From: Streptomyces albogriseolus
GTDB taxonomy: Bacteria; Actinomycetota; Actinomycetes; Streptomycetales; Streptomycetaceae
NCBI GenBank assembly: GCA_014650475.1
Contig: BMVA01000001.1
Span: 434,001-498,000, forward strand
DNA: 64,000 bases
Direction: 5' to 3'
A program made the position numbers and the translations under genes. Of the stretch, positions 16,010 to 24,023 are shown in pieces. The notes beneath the pieces are model-generated. The model worked only from the letters and a program-made list of their open reading frames with translations, made no database searches and had not been told where the DNA came from. Each line of letters starts with the position of its first letter. Within the stretch, counting starts at the first letter, position 1.

Positions 16010-16798
16010 TCAGACCCCGGCGGCCGCGGCCGCCTCCTCGACGCGTGCGGCCACCCAGGCAAGGAACGCCCGCACGTCCTCGGCGGGCAGCACGGCCGCT
16101 TCCGCGCGGGGGCGTCCGAAGCTGCGCAGCGCCTCGGTGATCAGGGGCTCGAAGGCGGGCTCGGACGCGGCGACGATCTCCCCCGCCCTGCGCTTGGCGA
16201 ACCAGTGGCCGGTACGGCAGTGGACGGCGGCACGGCAGCCGTTCAGCACCCTGTTGTCGGCCAGGTGCCCCTCTCCGCCGGCGTGTTCCCGCACGGAGGC
16301 GCGGAGCGCGGCGAGCACCGCGGGCCGGTCCGGGGCGGCGATCACGTCCCGCGCCGGCGCCCCGTACAGCGGGAGCCCGGCCTGGTGGGCGACGGAGCGG
16401 TCGATGACGTACCAGAAGGCGGGCGCGTCCGCGGGGTCCTGACTGGCGCGTTCGGGCAGCGACGGTCCGGTGTTCAGGTCGAGCAGGTAGCCCGCCTCGC
16501 CCGACGGGCGGGCGGCGAAGTCGGCGGCGTAGGCGACCAGTTCGAGGCCGGCGGCGGGGCAGGGCAGCGCGGGGTGGGCCAGCGTCGCGGCCAGCTCGGT
16601 CAGGTCCGCGCGCGGCGGGGCGGGGTCCACCACGACCGTCACGTCGACGTCGCTGCGCCCGTGGCGGTAGTCGCCCAGGGCGAGCGAGCCGACGGCGAGG
16701 ACGCTCACCAGGCGGTCGCCGCAGACGGCGGAGGTACGGCGTACCAGCTCCTCCAGATAGGCGCGCAGTTCCGGCGGCGGGAGGGAGGGACGGCTCAT
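16010..16798 (-). CDS. Nucleotidyltransferase-domain protein (aminoglycoside adenylyltransferase-like)
   Basis: A 262-residue protein with the DNA polymerase beta-type nucleotidyltransferase motif GSLALGDYRHGRSDVDVTVV (Gly37-Ser38 and Asp50-x-Asp52), followed by a helical C-terminal domain (DUF4111-like) including LNGCRAAVHCRTGHWFAKRR. This layout is that of ANT(3'')-type adenylyltransferases and their relatives, which attach AMP to a hydroxyl of a small molecule. Chromosomal streptomycete members are often not resistance genes. ATG 16798 was chosen over an upstream ATG at 16825 because of family length. Confidence 0.85.
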   Translation of the reverse strand: MSRPSLPPPELRAYLEELVRRTSAVCGDRLVSVLAVGSLALGDYRHGRSDVDVTVVVDPAPPRADLTELAATLAHPALPCPAAGLELVAYAADFAARPSGEAGYLLDLNTGPSLPERASQDPADAPAFWYVIDRSVAHQAGLPLYGAPARDVIAAPDRPAVLAALRASVREHAGGEGHLADNRVLNGCRAAVHCRTGHWFAKRRAGEIVAASEPAFEPLITEALRSFGRPRAEAAVLPAEDVRAFLAWVAARVEEAAAAAGV

Positions 16799-16835
16799 GC
16801 CCCCAGTGTCGCCCCGGCAAAGCACCCGCTCCGGG

Positions 16836-17372
16836 TCACGTCCACAGCTCGCCGCTGTCGCACACCTGTGCGCCCATGTTGCGCTCCATCATCCGCAGGG
16901 CCGCGTCCGCCAGGTCCTCGTGGATGTGCGCGACGGCGTCCCGCGGGACGGTCACCCGGAAGTGCCGGATGTGCGCGTCGAGCGAGGAGTAGAGCACGCA
17001 CTGCTCGGTCACCTGCCCGCACAGCACGAGCCGGTCGATGCCCTGCTGGGAGAGCAGATAGCTGAGCGGGGTCTCGAAGAAGACCGAGTGCCGGGCCTTG
17101 ACCACGAACAGCGACGACTCGTCCGGCACCAGCGGCTCGACCAGGTGCGCGTGCGGCCCCGCCAGCGCCTTGTCGAGCAGTTCGCCGTGGTGGGAGCGCC
17201 ACTCGCCGAAGTTGTCGTTGACGTAGATCACCGGCGCGTCCTGCCGCCGCGCCCGCTCCAGCAGTCCGGAGATCACCGGGACCACCGTCTCGGCGGACGG
17301 GAGCAGCTGGTCGGCGTCCGGGTGGTCATAGGTGTTGATCATGTCGATGACGATCAGTGCGGTCTTGCCCAT
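16836..17372 (-). CDS. Isochorismatase-like cysteine hydrolase
   Basis: A 178-residue protein of the isochorismatase-like superfamily. The Asp-Lys-Cys triad is visible: Asp10 in LIVIDMINTYDH, Lys92 in VVKARHSVF, and Cys125 in CGQVTEQCVL. Close relatives are nicotinamidases, N-carbamoyl hydrolases or unassigned cysteine hydrolases; isochorismate hydrolysis itself is unlikely with a Cys nucleophile. ATG 17372 follows a GAGGG site. It is on the same strand as the nucleotidyltransferase gene (37-bp gap) and divergent from the PNPOx-like gene. Confidence 0.9.
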   Translation of the reverse strand: MGKTALIVIDMINTYDHPDADQLLPSAETVVPVISGLLERARRQDAPVIYVNDNFGEWRSHHGELLDKALAGPHAHLVEPLVPDESSLFVVKARHSVFFETPLSYLLSQQGIDRLVLCGQVTEQCVLYSSLDAHIRHFRVTVPRDAVAHIHEDLADAALRMMERNMGAQVCDSGELWT

Positions 17373-17521
17373 GCCCTCAGGGTTCCACCCGCGCGGGGGA
17401 TCAGGCATCCGCAGAGCGCCGCGGCACGAGGAGCGCCCACCGTGGGCTCCGGGCCGTACGCCGACGTCGACGGGGCCGTCCGGCCCTGGTCGGGGCCCGT
17501 CCCACCGCCGACGATGAAAGA

Positions 17522-17944
17522 ATGATCCACAGCGATGGCTTCCGGGCGCTCGACCGGCAGGAGTGCCTGCGCCTGCTGGGCGAGGTGCCGGTCGGTCGCG
17601 TCGTGTACACGCGGCACGCGCTTCCCGCGGTGCTGCCGGTGAACTTCACCCTGGACCCGGACGGGTCCGTGGTGCTGTGCACCTCCGCGGACTCGGACCT
17701 GGTGCGGGCCGTCGACGGGGTGGTGGTGGCGTTCGAGGCGGACGACGTCCATGCCGGGCGGCGGTCCGGCTGGAGCGTGGTGGTCACCGGCCGGGCGGCG
17801 GTGGTGACCGACCCGGCCGAGCGGGAGCGGCTGCTGCGCACCGGTCCCCGGTCGTGGATGCCGCTGCGGCGCGGCGTGTTCGTGCGGATCGGGAGCGAGA
17901 TGGTGACGGGACGGGAGCTCACGGGGGCCGACGGCAGACCGTAG
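17522..17944 (+). CDS. Pyridoxamine 5'-phosphate oxidase-fold flavin/F420-binding protein
   Basis: A 140-residue split-barrel protein. Family marks are VGRVVYTRHALPAVLPVNFT (about residues 24-43) and the repeated GWSVVVTGRAAVVTDPAERE. Such small proteins bind FMN or F420 and often act as reductases of unknown substrates in actinobacteria. ATG 17522 is preferred; the open frame upstream is not conserved. It may share an upstream region with the divergent cysteine hydrolase. Confidence 0.85.
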   Translation: MIHSDGFRALDRQECLRLLGEVPVGRVVYTRHALPAVLPVNFTLDPDGSVVLCTSADSDLVRAVDGVVVAFEADDVHAGRRSGWSVVVTGRAAVVTDPAERERLLRTGPRSWMPLRRGVFVRIGSEMVTGRELTGADGRP

Positions 17945-17971
17945 CGTCCCGTGGGTGGTCAACCCCCTTGC

Positions 17972-18005
17972 GCGGTACCGCCGGACGGGTGACGTACGGT
18001 ACCGT
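17972..18005. promoter_or_regulatory. Tandem GGTACC palindromes just before the PemK-like gene
   Basis: Two perfect 10-bp palindromes, GCGGTACCGC (17972-17981) and ACGGTACCGT (17996-18005), have centres 24 bp apart, and the second ends 2 nt before GTG 18008. The placement fits an operator for strict repression of the following gene. The binding protein is unknown. Confidence 0.6.
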
Positions 18006-18007
18006 CT

Positions 18008-18454
18008 GTGACCGCCTACACCCCTGAGCACACCCCGGGCCGTGACGGCCCGTACGCCACCGTCGAGGCCGAGCCGCGTTCCGTGGGCCGGGTGCGCACC
18101 GAGTACTCGCCCGCGCACGACGGCGACCCGGACCCCGGGGAGATCGTCTGGACCTGGGTCCCGTTCGAGGAGAACGACGGCCGCGGCAAGGACCGGCCGG
18201 TGCTGGTCGTCGCCCGCGAGGCGGCGGGGACGTTCCTCGCCGTGCGGCTGTCGAGCAAGGGGCGTGCCGGGGACCGGGAGTGGGTGCCGATCGGCGGCGG
18301 GCCGTGGGACCGGTCGGGGCGCGACTCCTGGGTGGCGGTCGACCGGGTGCTGCGGCTGCACGAGCAGGGCATGCGCCGGGAGGCGTGCGCGCTGGACCGG
18401 ATGCGGTTCAACTCGGTGCGGCAGCGGCTCAGGGAGCGGTACGGCTGGGAGTGA
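18008..18454 (+). CDS. PemK/MazF-family (type II toxin-like) protein
   Basis: A 148-residue protein whose core from about residue 40 matches PemK/MazF: GEIVWTWVPFEENDGRGKDR, PVLVVARE, FLAVRLSSK, and a C-terminal helix HEQGMRREACALDRMRFNSV. The fold is an RNA endonuclease in true toxins, cutting mRNA at short motifs. A 40-residue N-terminal extension (with TEYSPAHDGDPDPGE) is typical of actinobacterial versions. No antitoxin-like gene is adjacent on either side, which is unusual. A pair of GGTACC palindromes abuts the start. Its 3' end overlaps the convergent macrodomain gene by 26 bp. Whether it is toxic is not shown. Confidence 0.8.
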   Translation: MTAYTPEHTPGRDGPYATVEAEPRSVGRVRTEYSPAHDGDPDPGEIVWTWVPFEENDGRGKDRPVLVVAREAAGTFLAVRLSSKGRAGDREWVPIGGGPWDRSGRDSWVAVDRVLRLHEQGMRREACALDRMRFNSVRQRLRERYGWE

Positions 18455-19295
18455 CCGCCGGCGCGTCCGCCAGGTCCGCGAAGGTCCGCTCGAACGCGGT
18501 GCGGGTCGCGCCGTCCCGGGTGCGGTCCAGGATGCCGAACACCACGTGGACGAAGGCGCCCTCGAAGCGCCCGCCGGGGCCCAGGTGCGCACGGAACGCC
18601 TCCGCCACCTGGGCCGGGTCGTTGCGGAACACGCCGCAGCCCCACGCGCCCAGCACCAGCCGCCGGTAGCCGTGGTGGGCGGCCGTCTCCAGGACCCGGC
18701 CCGCGCGGCGGACGAGCGCGCCGGGCACCTCCCCCAGACGCTCGGGCGCCCTGGAGCGGATCACACCCGCGTTCGGCGCCGGTGACGTGAGGAAACCCGC
18801 CGTGAACGGGGCGTCCAGCAGGGCGCCGCGGTCGTCGCGGAACACCGGCACGGCCGGTGTATGGATCACCCGGTCGGTGTAGAACGGGTCCCGGTGGGCG
18901 CGGTGGTGCTCGTAGAAGCCGGGCGCCCGCAGCAGGCACGTGTACAGCGCGGAGGCGCGGCACAGGGCCTCCTCCTGGGCCTGCGCGCCGTTGAGGTAGC
19001 CGCCGCCCGGGTTGCGCGCCGAGGCGAAGTTGAGGACGGCCACGGGATCCGGGGCGTGCGGGCCGGTGAGGCGGCGGGCGGCGGCCAGGCTGCTCTCGCC
19101 CGTCACTTCCAAGCGGGTGGGCGCCGGTTCGAAGGGCGGCACCGGGACCGGCTCCGGTCCGTGCAGCGTGGTGCCCTGCCGCGCCGCCTCGACGGCGGCC
19201 CCGACCGGCACCCGGCGGCCGTCCGGCGCGAGGTAGGCGCCCTCCGCCACGATCCGTTCCGTCTCCCGGGCGATGCCCCGCAGGCGCGCGCTCAC
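18429..19295 (-). CDS. TIGR02452-type macrodomain protein (microbial PARG-like)
   Basis: A 288-residue protein of the TIGR02452/DUF2263 group, which has the poly(ADP-ribose) glycohydrolase macrodomain. The signature NFASARNPGGGYLNGAQAQE continues with E, giving the catalytic pair Glu108-Glu109, followed by LYTCLLRAPGFYEHHRAH. A later glycine-rich loop is VLGAWGCGVFRNDP. The predicted role is removal of ADP-ribose from modified proteins or nucleic acids in the cytoplasm. It starts at GTG 19295 and is convergent, with overlap, to the PemK-like gene. Confidence 0.9.
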   Translation of the reverse strand: MSARLRGIARETERIVAEGAYLAPDGRRVPVGAAVEAARQGTTLHGPEPVPVPPFEPAPTRLEVTGESSLAAARRLTGPHAPDPVAVLNFASARNPGGGYLNGAQAQEEALCRASALYTCLLRAPGFYEHHRAHRDPFYTDRVIHTPAVPVFRDDRGALLDAPFTAGFLTSPAPNAGVIRSRAPERLGEVPGALVRRAGRVLETAAHHGYRRLVLGAWGCGVFRNDPAQVAEAFRAHLGPGGRFEGAFVHVVFGILDRTRDGATRTAFERTFADLADAPAVTPSRTAP

Positions 19296-19350
19296 GGCGC
19301 CACCCCCGTAGCCGCCGTGACCGCGCCCCGCGCGTTCCCCCTCGTCGTGC

Positions 19351-19380
19351 TCACCCGAGCATCCTGAGTGATGCTGGTGA
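19351..19380. promoter_or_regulatory. Dyad in the 300-bp gap before egtA
   Basis: AGCATC (19358-19363) and GATGCT (19370-19375) form a perfect inverted repeat over 6 nt, and outer TCACC/GGTGA arms extend it to 30 bp with a 2-nt bulge. It lies 63 bp upstream of the macrodomain gene start and 216 bp before egtA. The rest of 19296-19595 holds no gene I can support. Confidence 0.4.
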
Positions 19381-19595
19381 GGCGGCGCAACGCGGTTTTC
19401 GCCGCGCCCCGGACGGTCCGGGCCCGGAGGCGAAAGCCCCGGTGGCAGGCGGGACGCGGAGGTGACGGACCCCTTACGCCCGCCGGGCGCCCTTGTGCAC
19501 GGCGGCCCGAGGGTTTTGGGTGGACGCGTCGATGCCGGCCGGGACCGACCTGGCTCCGGGCCGGCGACATGGTGGTGTCTCAGGAGGATTCCCGC

Positions 19596-20939
19596 ATGTC
19601 AGATCCGTCGAGCGGTGGCGCGCCGGTCCGCACGGCCGTCACCGAAGCAGAGGCCGAGGCCCTGATCCGGGGCATCTGTTTCAAGACCGGACCGCCCCGC
19701 CGCCTCGGCGTGGAGGTCGAATGGCTGGTTCACGAGGTGCGCGACCCGCGGCTCCCCGTCTCCCCCGAACGACTCGCAGCGGCCTACGCCGCACTGCGTG
19801 AGGTGCCCCTGCGCTCGGCGCTCACCGTCGAGCCCGGCGGCCAGCTCGAGCTCAGCTCGCCGCCCGCGGCGTCCCTCACCGAGTGCCTGACCCTCGTCTC
19901 CGCCGACCTGGACGCCGTCCGCGCCGTCCTGCGCGGGGACGGCCTGACCCTGGCCGGTCTGGGCCACGACCCCTGGCAGACCCCCCGCCGGTTCCTCCGG
20001 CAGCCGCGTTACGACGCGATGGAGGCCGCCCTCGACCGCGCCGGCGCGGCCGGCCGGTTCATGATGTGCACCTCCGCCTCGGTGCAGGTGTGCGTGGACG
20101 CCGGCCACGAGGAACCGGGCCCGCTCGGCCATGTGCGCCGCTGGTGGATGGCGCATCTGCTGGGCGCCGTCCTGGTGGCGGTCTTCGCCAACTCCCCCGT
20201 CTCCGCGGGCCGGCCCACCGGCTGGCTCTCCACACGGCAGCTGCGCTGGGCGCAGATCGGCGCCGGGCGGGCCGGAGCGCCCGCGCTGGACGCCGACCCG
20301 CGCGGCGCCTGGGCCCGGCATGTGCTGGACGCGCCCGTGATGTGCGTGCGCCGGGACGACGACGGGCCGTGGGAGGTGCCGGAGGACCTGTCGTTCCGGC
20401 ACTGGACGCACCGCCGGTCGCCGCGCGCGCCCACGCGCGACGACCTGGACTACCACGTCACGACGCTGTTCCCGCCGGTCAGGCCGCGCGGTCATCTGGA
20501 GCTGCGGATGATGGACGCGCAGCCCGGCGAGGACGGCTGGACCGTGCCCCTGGCCGTGACGGCGGCGCTGTTCGACGACCCGGCGGCCGCCGAGACCGCG
20601 TACCGGACGGTGAAACCGCTGGCCGAGCGGACCCGGGGCCTGGCCGCCCCGCAGAACCCGCTGTGGCGGGACGCGGCCCGTGACGGGCTGGCCGACCCGG
20701 AGCTGCGGGAGGCGGCGGCCGTCTGCTTCGCGGCGGCGCTGGACGCCCTGCCCCGGCTCGGGGCCGCGACCGCCCTGGTCGACCGCGTCGCGGCGTTCCG
20801 GGACCGCTACGTCGCCCGGGGCCGCTGCCCCGCCGACGACCTGCTCGACGCGTGGCGCGCGCTCCACGACGGGCGTCCGGACGGATCCGGCGCGCCCCTG
20901 CTCACCACCCACCCACACGGGAAGGACACCCCCTCATGA
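19596..20939 (+). CDS. egtA: Ergothioneine biosynthesis glutamate-cysteine ligase EgtA
   Basis: A 447-residue GCS2-family glutamate-cysteine ligase, making gamma-glutamylcysteine, the sulfur donor for EgtB. Characteristic segments are RRLGVEVEWLVHEVRDPRLP (residues 33-52), VEPGGQLELSSPPAASLTEC near residue 90, and RGHLELRMMDAQPGEDGWTV near residue 300. ATG 19596 follows a perfect AGGAGG at 19582-19587. It is the first gene of egtABCD and its stop overlaps the egtB start as ATGA. Streptomyces lacks glutathione, so this ligase is dedicated to ergothioneine. Identity is secured by the neighbours. Confidence 0.95.
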   Translation: MSDPSSGGAPVRTAVTEAEAEALIRGICFKTGPPRRLGVEVEWLVHEVRDPRLPVSPERLAAAYAALREVPLRSALTVEPGGQLELSSPPAASLTECLTLVSADLDAVRAVLRGDGLTLAGLGHDPWQTPRRFLRQPRYDAMEAALDRAGAAGRFMMCTSASVQVCVDAGHEEPGPLGHVRRWWMAHLLGAVLVAVFANSPVSAGRPTGWLSTRQLRWAQIGAGRAGAPALDADPRGAWARHVLDAPVMCVRRDDDGPWEVPEDLSFRHWTHRRSPRAPTRDDLDYHVTTLFPPVRPRGHLELRMMDAQPGEDGWTVPLAVTAALFDDPAAAETAYRTVKPLAERTRGLAAPQNPLWRDAARDGLADPELREAAAVCFAAALDALPRLGAATALVDRVAAFRDRYVARGRCPADDLLDAWRALHDGRPDGSGAPLLTTHPHGKDTPS

Positions 20940-22255
20940 CCGACCCCGCCCTCGACGCCGAAACCCTGCGTGAGCGCGCGGTCGCCTCGCTGGTCGTCGC
21001 GCGGGACCGCACCACGCTGCTGACCAGCTGTGTGGAGGACCCCGACCTGACCGCGCAGCACTCGCCGCTGATGTCGCCGCTGGTGTGGGACCTGGCGCAC
21101 ATCGGCAACCAGGAGGAGCAGTGGCTGCTGCGCGCGGTGGCCGGACAGGAGGCGATCCGCCCGGAGATCGACAGCCTCTACGACGCCTTCGAGCACCCCC
21201 GCGCCGAACGCCCGAACCTGCCCCTGCTGTCGCCCGAGGAGGCCCGCCGGTACGCGGCCGACGTGCGCGGACGGGCACTGGACGTGCTGGAGCGCACGGC
21301 GTTCGACGGCACCCGGCTGACCGAGGCCGGGTTCGCCTTCGGGATGATCGCCCAGCACGAGCAGCAGCACGACGAGACGATGCTGATCACCCACCAGCTC
21401 CGCACGGGCCCGGCCGCCCTCACCGCGCCCGACCCGGAGCCGGTGACGCCGTACACGGGACCGGCGGAGATCCTGGTGCCGGGCGGCCCGTTCACCATGG
21501 GCACCTCGGCCGAGCCGTGGGCGCTGGACAACGAACGGCCCGCGCACAGGCGGGAGGTGGCGCCGTTCTGGATCGACGCCACGCCGGTCACCAACGGCGC
21601 GTACCAGGCGTTCGTCGAGGACGGCGGCTACGACGACCCGCGCTGGTGGACGCCCGAGGGCTGGGCGCACGTGCGCCGCGCCCGCCTCACCGCGCCGCTG
21701 TACTGGCGCCGGGAGGGCGGGCAGTGGCTGCGGCGCCGCTTCGGCGTCACCGAACAGGTGCCGCCGGACGAGCCGGTGCTGCACGTGTGCTGGTACGAGG
21801 CGGACGCGTACGCCCGCTGGGCGGGGCGCCGGCTGCCGACCGAGGCCGAGTGGGAGAAGGCCGCCCGGCACGACCCGGCGACGGGCCGCTCGCGGCGCTA
21901 CCCGTGGGGCGACGCCGACCCGACGCCCGAGCACGCCAACCTCGGCCAGCGCCATTTGCGTCCGGCGCCGGCCGGCAGTTTTCCCGCGGGGGCGTCGCCG
22001 CTGGGCGTACGGCAGCTGATCGGGGACGTGTGGGAGTGGACGGCGAGCGACTTCCTGCCGTACCCGGGCTTCCGGGCGTTCCCGTACAAGGAGTACTCGG
22101 AGGTGTTCTTCGGGCCGGAGTACAAGGTGCTGCGCGGCGGTTCGTTCGCCGTGGACCCGGTGGCCTGCCGGGGCACGTTCCGAAACTGGGATTATCCGAT
22201 CCGGCGGCAGATCTTCTCCGGGTTCCGCACCGCCCGCTCGGCGGAGGACGCCTGA
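20936..22255 (+). CDS. egtB: Ergothioneine sulfoxide synthase EgtB
   Basis: A 439-residue non-haem iron enzyme that joins gamma-glutamylcysteine (or cysteine) to hercynine using oxygen. The N-terminal DinB_2 domain (residues 1-160) supplies the iron triad, seen as His55 (DLAHIGNQEEQW) and His141/His145 (QHEQQHDETM). The C-terminal formylglycine-generating-enzyme-type domain follows (ILVPGGPFTMGTSAEPWALD to VLRGGSFAVDPVACRGTFRN). It is coupled to egtA by a 4-bp overlap and to egtC by TGATG. All expected metal ligands are present, so the enzyme should be active. Confidence 0.96.
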   Translation: MTDPALDAETLRERAVASLVVARDRTTLLTSCVEDPDLTAQHSPLMSPLVWDLAHIGNQEEQWLLRAVAGQEAIRPEIDSLYDAFEHPRAERPNLPLLSPEEARRYAADVRGRALDVLERTAFDGTRLTEAGFAFGMIAQHEQQHDETMLITHQLRTGPAALTAPDPEPVTPYTGPAEILVPGGPFTMGTSAEPWALDNERPAHRREVAPFWIDATPVTNGAYQAFVEDGGYDDPRWWTPEGWAHVRRARLTAPLYWRREGGQWLRRRFGVTEQVPPDEPVLHVCWYEADAYARWAGRRLPTEAEWEKAARHDPATGRSRRYPWGDADPTPEHANLGQRHLRPAPAGSFPAGASPLGVRQLIGDVWEWTASDFLPYPGFRAFPYKEYSEVFFGPEYKVLRGGSFAVDPVACRGTFRNWDYPIRRQIFSGFRTARSAEDA

Positions 22256-23010
22256 TGTGCCGTCACCTGGCGTACGTGGGACCCGCGGAGCCGCTGGGCG
22301 CGCTGCTGGTGGGACCGCCGCACGGGCTGTACCGGCAGTCGTGGGCGCCCCGCCGGCAGCGGTACGGCACGGTCAACGCGGACGGCTTCGGCGTGGGCTG
22401 GTACGCCGACGGCGACCCGGTCCCGGCCCGCTACCGGCGGGCCGGGCCCATCTGGGCGGACCTGTCGTTCACGGACCTGGCGCGGGTGGTGCGCACGGAG
22501 GCGCTGCTCGCCGCCGTGCGGGACGCGACGCTGTCGGGCGCCGACGCGGAGGCGGCCGCGGCCCCGTTCGCGTCGGGGGCGTGGCTGTTCAGCCACAACG
22601 GGGCGGTGCCGGGCTGGCCGGGTTCGCTCGCGTCCCTGGCGGCCACACTGCCCGCCGAGGACCTGCTGTCGCTGGAGGCGCGCAACGACTCGGCGTTCCT
22701 GTGGGCGCTGGTGCTGGCGCGGCTGCGGGCCGGCGACACCATGGGGCAGGCGCTGGCCGACACGGTCGCCGAGGTCGCCGAGGCGGTCCCGGAGGCCCGG
22801 CTGAACCTGCTGCTCACCGACGGCGCCACCGTGGCCGCGACCGCGTGGGGGGACACCCTCTGGTATCTCGCCCGGCCGGGCGGGGGAACCGTCGTCGCCT
22901 CCGAGCCCTACGACGACGACCCGCACTGGCAGGAGGTGCCCGACCGCACCCTGCTCGCCGCGAGCCGCGCCGACGTACTGCTCACCCCGCTCAAGGAGTC
23001 CCTCACGTGA
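22255..23010 (+). CDS. egtC: Ergothioneine biosynthesis gamma-glutamyl hydrolase EgtC
   Basis: A 251-residue class II glutamine amidotransferase-type hydrolase that removes the gamma-glutamyl group from the EgtB sulfoxide product. Cys2 (MCRHLAYVG) is the N-terminal nucleophile exposed after Met removal. Conserved segments are YGTVNADGFGVGWYADGDPV, WLFSHNGAVPGW and LEARNDSAFLWAL. The start shares one base with the egtB stop (TGATG), and its stop overlaps the GTG of egtD. Confidence 0.95.
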   Translation: MCRHLAYVGPAEPLGALLVGPPHGLYRQSWAPRRQRYGTVNADGFGVGWYADGDPVPARYRRAGPIWADLSFTDLARVVRTEALLAAVRDATLSGADAEAAAAPFASGAWLFSHNGAVPGWPGSLASLAATLPAEDLLSLEARNDSAFLWALVLARLRAGDTMGQALADTVAEVAEAVPEARLNLLLTDGATVAATAWGDTLWYLARPGGGTVVASEPYDDDPHWQEVPDRTLLAASRADVLLTPLKESLT

Positions 23011-23969
23011 GTCCGTTCCGTCTGACCCGCACCCTCCCCGAGGACGCCGCCGGCGCCGCGCTGCGCGCCGACGTCCGCGCGGGACTGACCGGCAGCCCCA
23101 AGACGCTGCCGCCCAAGTGGTTCTACGACGCACGGGGCAGCGAGCTGTTCGAGGAGATCACCGCGCTGCCCGAGTACTACCCGACGCGCGCCGAGCGGGA
23201 GATCCTGCTCGCCCGCTCGGGCGAGATCGCCGCCGCGTCCGGCGCCCGCACCCTGGTGGAACTGGGCTCGGGCTCCTCGGAGAAGACGCGGCATCTGATC
23301 GCCGCCCTCGACGGGCTGCACACATACGTCCCGGTCGACGTCAGCGAGTCCGCGCTGACCGGGGCGGGGCGGGCGCTGGCGGCCGAGCGGCCGGGTCTGG
23401 AGGTGCACGCGCTGGTCGCGGACTTCACCGCCGAGCTGCCCCTGCCGGACACGCCGGGGCCGCGCCTGGTGGCGTTCCTCGGCGGCACCATCGGCAATCT
23501 GCTCCCGGCCGAGCGGGCCGCGTTCCTCGCCTCCGTCCGCGCCCTGCTCGCCCCGGGCGACGCGCTGCTGCTCGGCACGGACCTGGTGAAGGACGTCAGG
23601 ACGCTGGTGCGTGCGTACGACGACGCGGCCGGGGTGACGGCGGCGTTCAACAAGAACGTGCTGCACGTCGTCGACAGGGAGCTGGGCGCCGACTTCGACC
23701 CGGACGCCTTCGACCATGTGGCGCTGTGGGACGCGGAGCGGGAGTGGATCGAGATGCGGCTGCGCTCGCGCGTCGCGCAGTCCGTGAAGATCCCGGCGCT
23801 CGAGCTGGTCGTGGACTTCGCGGAGGGCGAGGAGCTGCGCACCGAGGTGTCGGCGAAGTTCCGGCGGGAGGGGGTGCGCGCGGAGCTGTCGGCCGCGGGG
23901 CTGGAGCTGTCCCGGTGGTGGACGGACGGCGAGGGGCGGTTCGCGCTGTCGCTGAGCGTGGCCCGCTGA
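23007..23969 (+). CDS. egtD: L-histidine N-alpha-methyltransferase EgtD
   Basis: A 320-residue SAM-dependent methyltransferase converting histidine to hercynine (trimethyl-histidine), the first ergothioneine step. Family marks are PPKWFYDARGSELFEEITAL followed by PEYYPTRAEREIL (residues 32-64), the SAM loop LVELGSGSSEKTRHL (about 76-90), and FLGGTIGNLLPAERAAFL. GTG 23007 overlaps the egtC stop (GTGA), with AAGGAG 8 nt upstream. No egtE-like lyase follows; streptomycetes typically finish the pathway with an unlinked C-S lyase. The next gene is convergent. Confidence 0.96.
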   Translation: MSPFRLTRTLPEDAAGAALRADVRAGLTGSPKTLPPKWFYDARGSELFEEITALPEYYPTRAEREILLARSGEIAAASGARTLVELGSGSSEKTRHLIAALDGLHTYVPVDVSESALTGAGRALAAERPGLEVHALVADFTAELPLPDTPGPRLVAFLGGTIGNLLPAERAAFLASVRALLAPGDALLLGTDLVKDVRTLVRAYDDAAGVTAAFNKNVLHVVDRELGADFDPDAFDHVALWDAEREWIEMRLRSRVAQSVKIPALELVVDFAEGEELRTEVSAKFRREGVRAELSAAGLELSRWWTDGEGRFALSLSVAR

Positions 23970-24023
23970 GCGCCGCCCGCTGACCCGTCACCGCGCGGCG
24001 CGTCAGGACGCCCTCGTGCGCAC

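Noticed and set aside
18008-19295. PemK plus macrodomain as a complete toxin-antitoxin system
   Set aside because: The genes are convergent rather than in an operon, and the macrodomain protein belongs to the TIGR02452 PARG-like group, not to a known antitoxin family such as DarG.
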